DNA of 64,000 nucleotides from Modestobacter sp. VKM Ac-2986 (GCF_026967795.1 NZ_JAPVBH010000007.1:1-64000), one strand, 5' to 3'. Shown: positions 55,036 to 64,000, counted from the stretch's first letter. Notes: generated by a model not told the origin, from the letters alone. A program made the numbers and translations.

Positions 55036-55051
55036 ATCCACGCGTCAGCCA

Positions 55052-55057
55052 TACGCT
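55052..55057 (+). promoter_or_regulatory. -10-like TACGCT for the LysR gene
   Basis: TACGCT ends six bases before ATG 55064, suggesting leaderless transcription, 16 bases beyond the T-N11-A box. Confidence 0.45.
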
Positions 55058-55063
55058 GCACGC

Positions 55064-55918
55064 ATGGCACTCGAGCTGCGTTCTCTGCGCTGCCTGGTGG
55101 CGATCGTCGACGCCGGGACGCTGACCGACGCCGCGATCACGCTGGGTGTCTCGCAGGCGGCGGTGTCCCGCACGCTGGCCGGCCTGGAGACCGAGCTCGG
55201 CGTCCGGCTGCTGCACCGCACCGCCCGGCAGGTGACCCCGACCGCGGCCGGCTCCCGGGTGCTCCCCCGGGCCCGGCGGCTGCTGGCCGACGCCGACCAG
55301 CTGGTCGCCGACGCCGCCGGCGGCACCGGCCGGCTGCGCATCGGGCACGCCTGGTCGGCGATGGGCCGGCACACGCTGGACTTCCAACGCCGGTGGGCCG
55401 CCACGCACCCGGGCGTCGAGCTGCACCTGGTGCGCACCAACTCCCCCACCGCCGGGCTGGTGGAGGGCGCCTGCGACCTCGCCGTGCTGCGCACCGAGCC
55501 CGACGCCCGCCGCTTCGACAGCGCCCTGGTCGGGCTGGAGCGGCGGCTGGTCGCCGTGGCCGCCGACGACCCGTGGGCACGCCGCCGGTCGGTGCCGATG
55601 GCCGCGATCGGCGCGCGCACCTTGCTCATCGACCGGCGCACCGGCACCACGACCCCGGAGATGTGGCCCGCCGGCGCCCGCCCGACGGTCGAGTACACCA
55701 ACGACGTCGACGACTGGCTGACCGCGATCGCCACCGGGCGCTGCGTCGGCGTGACCGCGGCGGGCACGGCGGCCCAGTACCGCCGTCCGGAGGTGGTCTA
55801 CCGGCCGATCCGGGACGCCGAGCCGATCGCGGTCCGGCTGGCGTGGTGGCGCACCGACCCGCACCCGGCCGCGCCCGCCGCGGTCGCCCTGCTCACCGAG
55901 CTCTATGGACGGGGCTGA
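55064..55918 (+). CDS. LysR-family transcriptional regulator
   Basis: A 284-residue LysR-type regulator. The N-terminal winged helix is LRSLRCLVAIVDAGTLTDAAITLGVSQAAVSRTLAGLETELGVRLLHR, and the rest is a periplasmic-binding-like effector domain (LRIGHAWSAMGRHTL, DLAVLRTEPDARRF, VGVTAAGTAAQYRRPEVVYRPI). The ATG at 55064 puts the helix-turn-helix at the usual distance. It likely regulates the divergent EamA exporter. Confidence 0.94.
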   Translation: MALELRSLRCLVAIVDAGTLTDAAITLGVSQAAVSRTLAGLETELGVRLLHRTARQVTPTAAGSRVLPRARRLLADADQLVADAAGGTGRLRIGHAWSAMGRHTLDFQRRWAATHPGVELHLVRTNSPTAGLVEGACDLAVLRTEPDARRFDSALVGLERRLVAVAADDPWARRRSVPMAAIGARTLLIDRRTGTTTPEMWPAGARPTVEYTNDVDDWLTAIATGRCVGVTAAGTAAQYRRPEVVYRPIRDAEPIAVRLAWWRTDPHPAAPAAVALLTELYGRG

Positions 55919-55945
55919 CCGGGTCCTGACCCCGCCGGGGCCGGG

Positions 55946-57187
55946 GTGCTCTCGGGGAGGGACGATCGGGCGGTGCCGGTCCGCCCCCGTCCCCGTGACC
56001 GGCGCAGCCGGGTCTCGGTCTGCCTGCTGTTCGCCGCCCTCGGGCTCACCCAGGGCAGCTGGGCCGCCCGCATCCCCGACGTCCGGGACCAGCTGGCCGG
56101 GATGACCGACGCCCGGTGGGGCGTGCTGACCGTGTCGATGACGGCCGGCTCCCTGCTGGCACTGGCCGTGACCTTCCTCCTCGTCCGCCGGACCGGCGCC
56201 CGGCGGCTGAGCCGGATCGGGGTGGCGGTGCTGCTGGTCGACGCGCCGCTGCTGGCCGCGTCCTCCTCCACCCCCGCCCTGGTCGCCGGGCTGGTCGCCC
56301 AGGGGTTCGCCGGCAACCTCCTGGCCATGGCCATGAACGCGCAGGCGGTGCAGGTCGAGCGCGGCTACGCCCGGCGGATCATGTCCGGCTTCCACGCCAC
56401 CTACAGCGGCGGCCAGCTCGCCGGCGGCGTCCTCGGCACGGTCGCCGCCGGCGCCGGGGTCTCACCCGCCGTCCAGCTCACCGGCACCGGCCTGCTGCTC
56501 ACGGCCGCACTGCTGGCCACGTTGGGGTGGGCCCCGCCCGACGCCGGCGCCGCCCCGACGGCCGCGGGCGGGCGGCCGCTGCGCCGGCGGCTGTCGCCCC
56601 AGCTGCTGCTGCTGGCCGCGATCGGGCTGATGGTGAGCATCAACGAGGGCGCGGCGAGCCAGTGGAGCGCCACGTACACCTCGCACGCCCTGGACGCCGG
56701 TCCCGCAGCGGGCGCGGCCACCTTCAGCTGCTTCTCCGTGGCGATGCTGGTGTCCCGGCTGGCCGGGGACCGCGTCGTCCAGCGGGTCGGGCAACGGGCC
56801 TTCCTCACCTGGTCCTCCCTGGTCGCGGCGGCCGGGGTGGGGCTGGCCGTCGGCGTCGGCACCCCGGCCGCCGCCTTCGTCGGGTTCGCCCTGCTCGGCA
56901 TCGGCTCCGGCTGCGTCGCCCCCACCGTCTACGGCCTGGCGGGCAACCAGCCGCACCTGTCGGCCGGCGAGGGGGTGGCCGTCGCCGCGCTGGCCCAGTG
57001 GCCGGCCTTCCTGCTCGGACCCCCGCTGATCGGCGCGCTCGCCGGGGCCTTCGGCCTGCGGGCGGCGCTGCTGCTGCTGGTGCTGACCAGCCTGGCGATC
57101 GCGGTGTGCTCCCGCCGGGTCCTCGACTCCGGGCAGCCCGAGCGGACGGCGCAGCCGCCGGTCCCCGAGGCCACCACCCAGGCCTGA
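55946..57187 (+). CDS. MFS transporter
   Basis: A 413-residue major-facilitator protein with twelve predicted helices in two halves. It opens with SVCLLFAALGLTQGSWAARIPDVRDQLAGMTDARWGVLTVSM, typical of the DHA/sugar-like fucose-permease branch (WAARIP), followed by a mid-loop and a second half with SINEGAASQWSATYTS and FVGFALLGIGSGCVAPTVYGL. The start is GTG 55946 or GTG 55973; GGGAGGG lies upstream of the latter. The substrate is not determinable. It follows LysR by 27 bases on the same strand. Confidence 0.88.
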   Translation: MLSGRDDRAVPVRPRPRDRRSRVSVCLLFAALGLTQGSWAARIPDVRDQLAGMTDARWGVLTVSMTAGSLLALAVTFLLVRRTGARRLSRIGVAVLLVDAPLLAASSSTPALVAGLVAQGFAGNLLAMAMNAQAVQVERGYARRIMSGFHATYSGGQLAGGVLGTVAAGAGVSPAVQLTGTGLLLTAALLATLGWAPPDAGAAPTAAGGRPLRRRLSPQLLLLAAIGLMVSINEGAASQWSATYTSHALDAGPAAGAATFSCFSVAMLVSRLAGDRVVQRVGQRAFLTWSSLVAAAGVGLAVGVGTPAAAFVGFALLGIGSGCVAPTVYGLAGNQPHLSAGEGVAVAALAQWPAFLLGPPLIGALAGAFGLRAALLLLVLTSLAIAVCSRRVLDSGQPERTAQPPVPEATTQA

Positions 57188-57308
57188 GCGCACCTCCGCG
57201 CTCACCCCTGCGGGTGACCGCAGCCAGGGGAGACGGCTCCGCGGCTCGACCCACGGGCACCCGCTGTCGTTGGGACCTGGTCGGGTCGAGGAGACGGGAG
57301 CGCGGGCG

Positions 57309-57719
57309 ATGCGGGTGGCGATCGTGGTGTACGGCGTGCTGTACGTCGTCATCGAGGTCGTCGGGTACCAGCTGGAGCAGGTCAGCTGGCCGGCGATCAC
57401 CGCGCTGGACGTCGCGACCGCGCTCACCAACGCCTTCCTCACCGTCGCCGTCCTGGTCGGCGTGCTGGTGGGCGTCGACGTCCTGGGTCACCGCTGGCGC
57501 CGGACCCGGCAGCTGCGGCTGGTCGAGGAGGCCCGGCTGGCCACCGCCGAGTGGGCCGACCCCGGCACCCTCGACGTCCGGTCCTGGCGGGCCGAGCCGG
57601 TCACCCCGCAGCTGGCCCTCCCGGCGGCCCCGCGCCGGCGGCGCCGCAGCACCGGCGAGGAGGCCTACGCCGACAACGCCTACGCCCGCCCGGCGCCCCC
57701 GCCCGGTCGCCTGCTCTGA
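57309..57719 (+). CDS. small membrane protein of unknown function
   Basis: A 136-residue protein with two membrane helices (about residues 1-20 and 40-60) and a basic, Pro/Arg-rich cytoplasmic tail (PAAPRRRRRSTGEEAYADNAYARP). ATG 57309 is chosen, with GGGAG upstream; the open frame extends 13 codons before it. I do not recognise a family. It lies between the MFS gene and the cold-shock gene and has no clear partner. Confidence 0.65.
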   Translation: MRVAIVVYGVLYVVIEVVGYQLEQVSWPAITALDVATALTNAFLTVAVLVGVLVGVDVLGHRWRRTRQLRLVEEARLATAEWADPGTLDVRSWRAEPVTPQLALPAAPRRRRRSTGEEAYADNAYARPAPPPGRLL

Positions 57720-57804
57720 GCCCGGGAGGGCGGGACCGGACCACCGATTCCCGGATCATCGGAACTCTTTGCGCCCCGATCACCCACGGAGGGCCCGGAG
57801 CAGC

Positions 57805-57810
57805 TAGGGT
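57805..57810 (+). promoter_or_regulatory. -10-like TAGGGT for the cold-shock gene
   Basis: TAGGGT lies about 67 bases before ATG 57878, implying a leader of about 60 bases. Long leaders are common for cold-shock genes. No -35 of quality is visible. Confidence 0.4.
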
Positions 57811-57877
57811 CGTCCACGTCGGGAAGGCCCTGCGCACTGGCAGGACCCCGACGATCAGCCTCAGCTAGGAGCGCGCA

Positions 57878-58081
57878 ATGCCCGAAGGAACAGTGAAGTG
57901 GTTCAACGCCGAGAAGGGGTTCGGCTTCGCCACCCCTGATGGTGGCGGCCCGGACGTCTTCGTCCACTACTCGGCCATCCAGACCAGCGGTTACCGCTCG
58001 CTCGACGAGGGCCAGCGCATCTCGTTCGACATCGAGCAGGGCCAGAAGGGCCCGCAGGCCGCGAACGTCAACCCGGTCTGA
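57878..58081 (+). CDS. cspA: CspA-family cold-shock protein
   Basis: A 67-residue single OB-fold domain. RNP1 is [10 protein letters not shown] and RNP2 is VFVHYSAIQ; the start [14 protein letters not shown] is canonical. It binds single-stranded RNA and works as an RNA chaperone. TAGGAG is placed seven bases before ATG. A 60-base leader precedes it and a strong hairpin terminator follows. It is the only cold-shock gene in the window. Confidence 0.97.
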   Translation: MPEGTVKWFNAEKGFGFATPDGGGPDVFVHYSAIQTSGYRSLDEGQRISFDIEQGQKGPQAANVNPV

Positions 58082-58120
58082 TCTTGGACCGGGCTGCGGA
58101 TGCAGCCCTCTGAACCACCG

Positions 58121-58158
58121 ACAGTGCCCTCGCCCGGGGAACCGGGCGGGGGCACTGT
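58121..58158 (+). terminator. cold-shock gene terminator hairpin
   Basis: Arms 58121-58137 and 58142-58158 form a 17-bp stem with a GGAA loop. The single imperfect pair is U-G in the plus-strand RNA and C-A in the minus-strand RNA, which favours use by the plus-strand cspA transcript. Confidence 0.8.
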
Positions 58159-58163
58159 CGCGT

Positions 58164-58622
58164 TCAGCGGGCTCGCGGGACGTAACCGCCGATGAGCGCG
58201 GACATCAGCAGCGCCCCGGCGTCCGGGCCGACCGCGGCCGCGGCGTCGGCGAAGGCCCGCCAGCGCTCCCGCTCCAGCTCCGACATCGCGCCGGTGGCGC
58301 GGGCCTCGAGCTGCTCGAGCAGCCGCTCCCACTCCGTCTGCGGGGTGGGCCATAGCCCGGTGAGCCGGCGGGCCTCGGCGGAGACCGTGGTGAACCGGAC
58401 GATCTTCCCGGCGTGGTTGGTCAGCGCCTGGACGTAGCCGGCGGTGACGAGGGCGTTCGCCGCGCCCACGACCTGCGGCTTGGGCAGGCCGCTGGCCGGC
58501 ACGACGGCACCGAGGTAGGGCGCGCTGCCGTGCGGCGGTTCGTCGATCAGGCGCGCGATGGCCCGCAGGACGGGCAGGTCGCGGGTGAACCAGGTGTCGG
58601 CCAGGGGCAGCGGGGTGGTCAT
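58164..58622 (-). CDS. winged-helix-like protein of unknown function
   Basis: A 152-residue cytosolic protein. The segment TRDLPVLRAIARLIDEP followed by GLPKPQVVGAANALVTAGYVQALTNHAGKIVRFTTVSAEARRL reads like a winged helix: recognition helix, then a beta-wing. No catalytic motif is seen. A regulatory role is possible, but I cannot name a family. Its ATG is followed by Thr-Thr-Pro, and the gene stands convergent with cspA across a shared hairpin. Confidence 0.65.
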   Translation of the reverse strand: MTTPLPLADTWFTRDLPVLRAIARLIDEPPHGSAPYLGAVVPASGLPKPQVVGAANALVTAGYVQALTNHAGKIVRFTTVSAEARRLTGLWPTPQTEWERLLEQLEARATGAMSELERERWRAFADAAAAVGPDAGALLMSALIGGYVPRAR

Positions 58623-58809
58623 GGGTCCTCACCGTGGACGTCGGCGCCCGCGGTCGCGGCGCCGGGTCCACGGTACGAGCCCGGCACCGGCAGACCACCA
58701 CGCAGAGGTGGAAGTCACCCTGGGCAGCAGGCCGGTGACCCGCCGCTGACCAGGGCGGACGGCGTCCGTGCCCGCCCGGTGAGGGGACGGCCCGGGTGGC
58801 GGGCCGCCG

Positions 58810-58815
58810 TACCGT
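58810..58815 (+). promoter_or_regulatory. -10-like TACCGT for msrB
   Basis: TACCGT ends six bases before ATG 58822, consistent with leaderless transcription of msrB. Confidence 0.5.
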
Positions 58816-58821
58816 GGGGTC

Positions 58822-59235
58822 ATGACCACTTCCGCCCACCAGCCCCAGGTCGTGAAGAGCGACGAGCAGTGGCGCGCCGAGCTGTCGCCGGAGGAGTACG
58901 CCGTCCTCCGCCAGGCCGGCACCGAGCGCCCGTACACCGGTGAGTACGTCGACACGAAGACCGTCGGCACCTACTCCTGCCGGGCGTGCGGCGCCGAGCT
59001 GTTCCGCTCCGAGACCAAGTTCGACTCCCACTGCGGCTGGCCCTCGTTCTACGAGCCGTCGGCGCAGGACAACGTCGTCCTCCGCGACGACACCCAGTAC
59101 GGGATGCTGCGCACTGAGGTCCTCTGCGGCAGCTGCCACAGCCACCTCGGCCACGTCTTCGCCGACGCCCCGCAGACCCCGACCGGCGACCGGTACTGCA
59201 TCAACTCGGTGAGCATCAGGCTCGACGAGGCCTGA
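58822..59235 (+). CDS. msrB: peptide-methionine (R)-S-oxide reductase
   Basis: A 137-residue MsrB, which reduces methionine-R-sulfoxide in proteins. The four Zn-binding Cys are in YSCRACG and LCGSCHSHLGHVF; the catalytic Cys is in DRYCINSVSIRL. The conserved KFDSHCGWPSFYEP block adds another Cys. The substrate Trp and His residues are in place. The ATG at 58822 follows a leaderless -10. A perfect 22-bp hairpin separates it from hemQ. Confidence 0.97.
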   Translation: MTTSAHQPQVVKSDEQWRAELSPEEYAVLRQAGTERPYTGEYVDTKTVGTYSCRACGAELFRSETKFDSHCGWPSFYEPSAQDNVVLRDDTQYGMLRTEVLCGSCHSHLGHVFADAPQTPTGDRYCINSVSIRLDEA

Positions 59236-59241
59236 CGCGCC

Positions 59242-59288
59242 GAACGCCAGGAGCCCAGGACCCGTCGGGTCCTGGGCTCCTGGCGTTC
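59242..59288. terminator. perfect 22-bp hairpin between msrB and hemQ
   Basis: Arms 59242-59263 and 59267-59288 are perfectly complementary with a three-base loop; the convergent stops of msrB (59235) and hemQ (59295) flank it, so it probably terminates both. Confidence 0.88.
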
Positions 59289-59294
59289 ACGGCG

Positions 59295-60011
59295 TCACGG
59301 CAGGTCGGCGACCAGCTCGATGACCTCCTTGCGGGTGCCGGTGTAGAACGGCACCTCCTCGCGCACGTGCCGGCGGGCGCGGCTGGCGCGCAGGTCGCGC
59401 ATGAGGTCGACGATCCGGTACAGCTCGTCGGCCTCGAAGGCGAGCATCCACTCGTAGTCGCCCAGGCCGAACGAGGACACGGTGTTGGCGCGCACGTCGG
59501 GGTAGGGCCGGGCCTGCATGCCGTGCTCCTTGAGCATGTCCCGCCGCTCCTCGTCGGGCAGCAGGTACCACTCGTAGGAGCGGACGAAGGGGTAGACGCA
59601 GACGAAGCGGCGCGCCTCCTCCTCGGCCAGGAAGGCCGGGATGTGGCTGCGGTTGAACTCCGCCGGGCGGTGCAGGGCCATCTGCGACCACACCGGGTCC
59701 AGCCGGCGGCCGAGCTCGGTGCGGCGGAACCGCCCGTAGGCCTCCTGCAGCGCCTCCGGGGCCTCGGCGTGCCACCAGATCATCAGGTCGGCGTCGGCCC
59801 GCAGCCCGGCGACGTCGTAGACCCCGCGGACGACGACGTCCTTGCCGGCGAGCTCCTCGAACAGTGCGGTGACCTCGGCGGCGGCGGCCGGGCGCTGGTC
59901 GTCGGCGAGCGGGCGCGCCAGCTTGAAGACCGACCACATCGTGTAGCGGATCCGGGCGTTCAACTCGTTCGCCCGCTTGCCGATGCTGCGCTCTTCGGTC
60001 TGCTCGCTCAT
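59295..60011 (-). CDS. hemQ: coproheme decarboxylase HemQ (chlorite dismutase-like)
   Basis: A 238-residue member of the chlorite-dismutase superfamily of the HemQ branch. It decarboxylates coproheme to haem b in the coproporphyrin-dependent pathway. The active-site segment reads [30 protein letters not shown], with the radical Tyr in VYP and the proximal His in [20 protein letters not shown] is a further family block. ATG 60011 is used; ATG 60020 gives three extra residues. cgoX and hemE lie downstream on the same strand, separated by one antiparallel gene. Confidence 0.93.
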   Translation of the reverse strand: MSEQTEERSIGKRANELNARIRYTMWSVFKLARPLADDQRPAAAAEVTALFEELAGKDVVVRGVYDVAGLRADADLMIWWHAEAPEALQEAYGRFRRTELGRRLDPVWSQMALHRPAEFNRSHIPAFLAEEEARRFVCVYPFVRSYEWYLLPDEERRDMLKEHGMQARPYPDVRANTVSSFGLGDYEWMLAFEADELYRIVDLMRDLRASRARRHVREEVPFYTGTRKEVIELVADLP

Positions 60012-60115
60012 GTCCCCCATTGTCGCCCGTGCGCGCGGGCAGGGGGCGCCGGGTCGGGGGCGCTGCGTCACACCACCCGACCCCGGCGGGGCGTCCGCCG
60101 TGGGAGGCTGCGCCG

Positions 60116-60499
60116 GTGCCGCGTCGCCGCCCGCCGACCGAGGACGACGGCACACCCCGTCGGCCCACCGTCGTCGTCCTCATGGCCGAGCACGGAGGGG
60201 GCCCGCTGTGGAACCGCTCGCCGCGGCACCAGCGAGGGTGGAACGACTACGTGGTGGACCCGGTCGAGCTCGGCGTGTCCCCCGGTCTGGTCGCGGCGAT
60301 GGACGAGTGGAACGACGAGTACGGGCGGCACAGCAGCCACGACCCGGACGCGCCGGAGGACCCGGTGACGGCCGCAGCGTGGCTGCGTCGCGGCCTGACC
60401 CTGGCGTACCGGCTGCAGCAGGAGCTCGGCGAGGACGTCGAGGTGCGCTACCACGACGACACCGACGAACGGCCGGTCCGCGGCCGCCGCGGACCTTGA
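60116..60499 (+). CDS. hypothetical protein antiparallel to the haem genes
   Basis: A 127-residue cytosolic protein with no membrane segment. It contains [54 protein letters not shown], rich in Trp, Asp and His, and an acidic tail. GTG 60116 is chosen, with GGAGG eight bases upstream; an earlier open frame is Pro/Arg-rich. Its stop ends one base before the cgoX stop on the other strand. I do not recognise a family. It is unlikely to be a shadow frame because its composition is balanced and it has a ribosome site. Confidence 0.6.
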   Translation: MPRRRPPTEDDGTPRRPTVVVLMAEHGGGPLWNRSPRHQRGWNDYVVDPVELGVSPGLVAAMDEWNDEYGRHSSHDPDAPEDPVTAAAWLRRGLTLAYRLQQELGEDVEVRYHDDTDERPVRGRRGP

Positions 60500-60500
60500 C

Positions 60501-61883
60501 CTAGGCGGCCAGCGCCTGGACGGCGGCGCGGGCGTCGCGGATGCAGGACGGGACCCCGACCCCGCCGTAGGCGGCCCCGGCCACGGCCAGCCCCGGGACG
60601 GCGGCCACCGCGGAGCGGATCGTGGCGACCCGCTGCGGGTGCCCGACCAGGTACTGCGGCAGCCCGTCCACCCAGCGCACCAGCCGGGTCTGCACCGGCT
60701 CGGGCCGCTCGAGGTCCAGCAGGTCGGCCACGTCGGCCACGACCGCCGCGGTGAGGTCGGCGTCGGTGCGCTGCAGGGCGGCGTCGTCGCCGAACCGGCC
60801 CACCGAGGACCGCACCCGCAGCAGCCCGTCGCCGGACAGGTGCGGCCACTTCGACGACGAGATCGTCACGCCCTTGACCAGCCGCCCGGTCACCGGCGGC
60901 ACCAGCAGCCCGGAGCCCGCCGCGACCGGCTGCCCGGGGAAGGCCATCGCGACCACGGCCATCGAGGCGTACGGGATGCCCCGCAGCGGCTCGACGGCGT
61001 CGGGGGCGAGGTCGGCGAGCAGGTCGGCGGTCGGCCCGGCCGGGGTGGCCAGGACGACGGCGTCGGCGGTCAGCGTGCCGCTGTCGGCCAGGTCGAGCTC
61101 GAAGCCGGCGGTGGTGCGGCGCAGCGCGGTGACCCGGGTACGCAGCCGGACGTCGGCGCGGGAGGCCCGCACCAGCGCGCCGGGCAGCGAGCCGACGCCG
61201 TCCCGCACGGTGACGAAGACCGGGCCGTCGACGTCACCGCGGCTGCGGGCGCCGGCGTCCCGGGCGGCGATGGCGGCACCGAGCACGCTGGTGGCCGAGG
61301 GCAGCTGGGCGGCCAGCGCCGGCATGGTCGCGGCGAGGGACAGGTCGTCGGGCCGGCCGGCGTAGACCCCGCCGAGCAGCGGCTCGACCAGCCGGTCGAC
61401 CACCTCGTCACCGAGCCGCTCGCGCAGCAGCCCGCCCACGGTGACGTCGCCGTCCAGGTGCAGCGGGGGCAGGTCGACCTCGGCGCGCACCCGCTCGACC
61501 CCGGCCGGGGTGAGCACCCCGGCCAGCCCGTCGGCCGTGGTCGGCACGCCCTGCAGGGTGCCGGCGGGCAGCCGGTGGCGGCCGTCGGGCAGCACGATGG
61601 AGGCCTGGGTGGTGGCCGGGGCGACGAGCTGGTCGGCCAGCCCGAGCTGCTCGACCAGCTGCACGGCCTCGGGCACCCGGGCGAGCATCGCCTCCGGGCC
61701 GGTGTCGTAGCTCAGGCCGGCGAGGTCGACCGTGTCCAGCTTGCCGCCGACCCGGTCGCCGGCCTCGAGGACCACGACCTCGCCGTCGGGGTGGGTGCGC
61801 CGCCACTCGAAGGCGGCGGTGAGGCCGGTGATCCCGGCCCCGACCACCACGAGCCTCGTCGGGGTGGTGGGGCGGGGGGTCAT
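60501..61883 (-). CDS. cgoX: coproporphyrinogen III / protoporphyrinogen oxidase (CgoX/HemY type)
   Basis: A 460-residue FAD-dependent oxidase. The dinucleotide motif is [41 protein letters not shown], and the C-terminal FAD contact is [27 protein letters not shown]. It oxidises coproporphyrinogen III in the coproporphyrin-dependent pathway, matching the presence of HemQ. Its ATG overlaps the hemE stop (ATGA on the minus strand), so they are translationally coupled. Residues that separate CgoX from PgoX function cannot be judged by eye. Confidence 0.93.
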   Translation of the reverse strand: MTPRPTTPTRLVVVGAGITGLTAAFEWRRTHPDGEVVVLEAGDRVGGKLDTVDLAGLSYDTGPEAMLARVPEAVQLVEQLGLADQLVAPATTQASIVLPDGRHRLPAGTLQGVPTTADGLAGVLTPAGVERVRAEVDLPPLHLDGDVTVGGLLRERLGDEVVDRLVEPLLGGVYAGRPDDLSLAATMPALAAQLPSATSVLGAAIAARDAGARSRGDVDGPVFVTVRDGVGSLPGALVRASRADVRLRTRVTALRRTTAGFELDLADSGTLTADAVVLATPAGPTADLLADLAPDAVEPLRGIPYASMAVVAMAFPGQPVAAGSGLLVPPVTGRLVKGVTISSSKWPHLSGDGLLRVRSSVGRFGDDAALQRTDADLTAAVVADVADLLDLERPEPVQTRLVRWVDGLPQYLVGHPQRVATIRSAVAAVPGLAVAGAAYGGVGVPSCIRDARAAVQALAA

Positions 61884-62926
61884 CGCGTGGTCAGCTCGTG
61901 GACCAGCTCCACCACGTGGGTCAGTGCGTCCGGGTCGGTCTCGGGCAGGACGCCGTGACCGAGGTTGAACACGTGCCCGCGGGCGGCCTTGCCCTGCTCG
62001 ACGATGCGGCGGACCTCGCGGTCGATGGTCTCCCGGTCCGACAGCAGCACGGCCGGGTCGAGGTTGCCCTGCAGCGAGTAGCCCGGGCCCACCCGGCGGG
62101 CGGCCTCGTCCAGCGGCACCCGCCAGTCGACACCGACCATGTCCGCGCCGGCGTCACCGATCAGCGCGAGCAGCTCGCCGGTGCCCACCCCGAAGTGGGT
62201 GCGCGGCACGTCGCGGTCACCGAGCCCGTCGAACACCGCGCGCGAGTGCGGCAGCACCCGCTCGGCGTAGTCGGCGGCCGACAGCACCCCGGCCCAGGAG
62301 TCGAACAGCTGGACGGCGCTGGCGCCGGCGTCGACCTGGGTGCGCAGGAAGGTGGCCGCGGAGACCGCCAGGTGGTCCAGCAGCCGGTGCCAGGCCTCGG
62401 GCTCGGCGTACATGAACGCCTTGGTGCGGGCGTGCTCCTTGGAGGGGCCGCCCTCGATCAGGTAGGTGGCCAGGGTGAACGGCGCCCCGGCGAAGCCGAT
62501 CAGCGGCGTCGCACCGAGCTCGGCGACCAGCCGGCCGACGGCGGTGGCCAGGAAGTCCAGCCGGTCGGGCTCCAACGGGGGCAGCGCGTCGACGTCGGCC
62601 ACGCTGCGGATCGGGTTCGCGATCACCGGCCCGACGCCGGCCTTGATCTCGATGTCGACGCCGGCGACCACCAGCGGCAGCACGATGTCGGAGAAGAGGA
62701 TGGCCGCGTCCACCCCGTGCCGGCGCACCGGCTGCAGGGTGATCTCGGTGACCAGGTCGGGGTCTTGGCAGGCCTGCAGCATCGCCGTCCCCTGGCGGAG
62801 CGCGCGGTACTCCGGCAGCGAGCGGCCGGCCTGGCGCATGAACCACACCGGGGTCCGCGTCACGGGGAGCCCGCGGGCGGCGCGGACGAGGTCGGAGTCG
62901 GCGGCCGGTCCTGCAGCTGTTCCCAC
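61880..62926 (-). CDS. hemE: uroporphyrinogen decarboxylase
   Basis: A 348-residue UroD. Signature 1 is [19 protein letters not shown] and signature 2 is [26 protein letters not shown]; the active-site Asp is in [12 protein letters not shown]. It decarboxylates uroporphyrinogen III to coproporphyrinogen III. GTG 62926 has GGGAGGA upstream on the minus strand; the longer open frame is not homologous. It is the first gene of the hemE-cgoX unit and is divergent from the DUF3000 gene. Confidence 0.96.
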   Translation of the reverse strand: MGTAAGPAADSDLVRAARGLPVTRTPVWFMRQAGRSLPEYRALRQGTAMLQACQDPDLVTEITLQPVRRHGVDAAILFSDIVLPLVVAGVDIEIKAGVGPVIANPIRSVADVDALPPLEPDRLDFLATAVGRLVAELGATPLIGFAGAPFTLATYLIEGGPSKEHARTKAFMYAEPEAWHRLLDHLAVSAATFLRTQVDAGASAVQLFDSWAGVLSAADYAERVLPHSRAVFDGLGDRDVPRTHFGVGTGELLALIGDAGADMVGVDWRVPLDEAARRVGPGYSLQGNLDPAVLLSDRETIDREVRRIVEQGKAARGHVFNLGHGVLPETDPDALTHVVELVHELTTR

Positions 62927-63046
62927 GGCTGCCGATCCTCCCAGACGCACCGGCGGCCGGCTGAGGCCCACGGGCGGCCGGGTCACGACTGTGCGCCGGC
63001 TCACCGGCGGCGGCGCGTCGGGGTCGGCTACCGGTGAGGGGCGACC

Positions 63047-63052
63047 TACCCT
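63047..63052 (+). promoter_or_regulatory. -10-like TACCCT for the DUF3000 gene
   Basis: TACCCT ends six bases before GTG 63059, suggesting leaderless expression. Confidence 0.45.
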
Positions 63053-63058
63053 GCGGAC

Positions 63059-63679
63059 GTGGTGCAGCAGCGGACGGGCCCGGCGGACGGGACAGCGCCG
63101 ACCGCGCCGGTCCCCGCGGAGTTCCGGGCCGCCCTCGAGGCGCTGGCCGCCGTCCGGCCGCGCGCCGAGGTCGCGCTGGAGACCATCCCGGCGCCCAAGC
63201 GGCTCGCCCCGTGGTCGCACGCGATCGGCCTGAGCATCGCCGACCCCTCCGACGACGAGGAGGAGCTGGCCAGCGGCCGCTTCATCGTGCTGTTCGACCC
63301 CGCCGGGCATGACGCCTGGGAGGGCACGACCCGCTGCGTCGGCTACGTCTCGGCCCGCACCGACTCCGAGATGATCGACGACAGCATGTTCTCCGAGGTG
63401 GCCTGGAGCTGGCTGACCGAGGCCCTGGTCACCGCCGGCGCCGGCCACCATGCCGTCGGGGGCACCGTCACCCGCACCGCCTCCACCCGGTTCGGCTCCA
63501 TCGCCGCCCCCGAGCACTCCGTCGACGTGGAGATCCGGGCATCCTGGACGGCCGAGGGCACCGACCTCGACCGGCACCTCACCGCGTTCCTCGACGTCCT
63601 GGCCAACGCTGCGGGCCTCCCACCCGCCGGTGTCCACCTGCTGGGTGCGAGCGCGCAGCGGGCCGACGGCGGCGCATAG
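63059..63679 (+). CDS. DUF3000-family protein
   Basis: A 206-residue protein matching the actinobacterial DUF3000 family, which commonly neighbours hemE. Conserved features include [72 protein letters not shown] and a C-terminal [32 protein letters not shown]. It is cytosolic with no known function. The GTG start is supported by a leaderless -10. It is divergent from hemE and upstream of the gene truncated at the window edge. Confidence 0.85.
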   Translation: MVQQRTGPADGTAPTAPVPAEFRAALEALAAVRPRAEVALETIPAPKRLAPWSHAIGLSIADPSDDEEELASGRFIVLFDPAGHDAWEGTTRCVGYVSARTDSEMIDDSMFSEVAWSWLTEALVTAGAGHHAVGGTVTRTASTRFGSIAAPEHSVDVEIRASWTAEGTDLDRHLTAFLDVLANAAGLPPAGVHLLGASAQRADGGA

Positions 63680-63703
63680 ACTCCCGCCGTACTCCACTCG
63701 GCC

Positions 63704-63715
63704 CAACGCCCGTTG
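63704..63715. promoter_or_regulatory. CAACG/CGTTG palindrome upstream of the terminal gene
   Basis: CAACGCCCGTTG has two 5-base inverted half-sites around CC. It lies between the DUF3000 gene and the next start and could be an operator. Confidence 0.25.
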
Positions 63716-63804
63716 CGCCGGGTGCGCGGACACGCCGGTCCGTACGTCGGGTGTTCAGCTGCTGACCACCTCCTCGTCGGTCCGGTCCGACGACGGGAGG
63801 GTGC

Positions 63805-64000
63805 ATGCCGCTGGGCAGGTTGTGGTCGGACGACGTCCTGTTCGGCCCGCACGCCAGTGCCCTGGTCGTCGACCCCTCCCCCCTCCTGCGCGAGGCCCTC
63901 GCCGACCGGCTCCGCACCCTCGGGGCGCGCGACGTGGAGGAGGCCGCCGGACTGGAGGAGGCCCGGGTGCGGGCCCACGTGTCCGGCCCGCGGGCGCTGT
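63805..64000 (+). CDS. regulator-like protein, 5' part, truncated by window end
   Basis: The frame opens at ATG 63805 (GGGAGGG upstream) and stays open to the last base, giving 65 residues. After a short lead, ALVVDPSPLLREALADRLRTLGARDVEEAAGLEEARVRAH resembles the first strand and helix of a response-regulator receiver, with a single Asp in the VVDP position. A LuxR-type response regulator is a guess; the DNA-binding part would lie outside the window. Confidence 0.5.
   Translation, partial: MPLGRLWSDDVLFGPHASALVVDPSPLLREALADRLRTLGARDVEEAAGLEEARVRAHVSGPRAL

Overview
The window is very GC-rich, uses GTG starts freely, has four-base start/stop overlaps, and encodes a coproporphyrin-dependent haem pathway (HemQ), an Rpf-type muralytic enzyme and the GlgX/TreY/TreZ trehalose route. 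This points to a chromosomal piece of a high-GC actinobacterium. A Geodermatophilaceae-like soil or stone organism is my best guess from gene content, not a proven placement. I see no rRNA, tRNA, CRISPR array, transposase or phage gene.

Layout. Bases 1-44 are a G18-C26 run that looks like a sequence end or artefact. 0.5-2.6 kb: a SipW-type secreted protein and a signal peptidase fused to a LamG module. 2.6-7.3 kb: a small acidic protein, an S9 peptidase, an amidohydrolase and an aquaporin. 7.3-9.8 kb: two TerC-family proteins, the upstream one under a yybP-ykoY (Mn2+) riboswitch. 9.9-12 kb: uvrB. 12.5-20 kb: glgX-treY and treZ, split by an rpf/LysM gene carrying a ydaO-type (c-di-AMP) riboswitch. 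20-24.6 kb: a RibD-like reductase, an ATP-dependent DNA ligase, a TAP-like lipoprotein hydrolase and a LigD-type polymerase domain.

25-43 kb is the most notable region: molybdo-hydroxylase maturation genes (MoxR ATPase, VWA/CoxE-like, XdhC), a barbiturase/cyanuric-acid-hydrolase family enzyme, an NCS2 nucleobase permease, a three-subunit molybdenum hydroxylase with a CoxG-like protein, a hydantoinase A/B pair, a MarR regulator and an amidase. I read this as an oxidative pyrimidine (uracil/thymine to barbiturate to ureidomalonate) catabolic island. Four of its promoters share one conserved 23-bp box, which suggests a regulon.

43-52 kb: an SDR, then a ROK repressor divergent from an eight-gene operon (polar amino-acid ABC transporter, asparaginase, CutC, ROK kinase, NagB). 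The operon looks built to import and dismantle an amino-acid/amino-sugar compound. 52-58 kb: an AtzE/AtzG-like amidase pair, a divergent EamA exporter/LysR pair, an MFS transporter, a small membrane protein and a cold-shock protein. 58-64 kb: a winged-helix-like protein, MsrB, the haem genes hemQ, cgoX and hemE, a DUF3000 protein and the start of a regulator-like gene cut by the window end.

Regulation visible in the sequence: two riboswitches, one well-formed sigma-A promoter (45296-45324), many TANNNT hexamers 6-8 bases upstream of start codons (leaderless transcripts), and long perfect GC hairpins without U-tracts acting as probable terminators.
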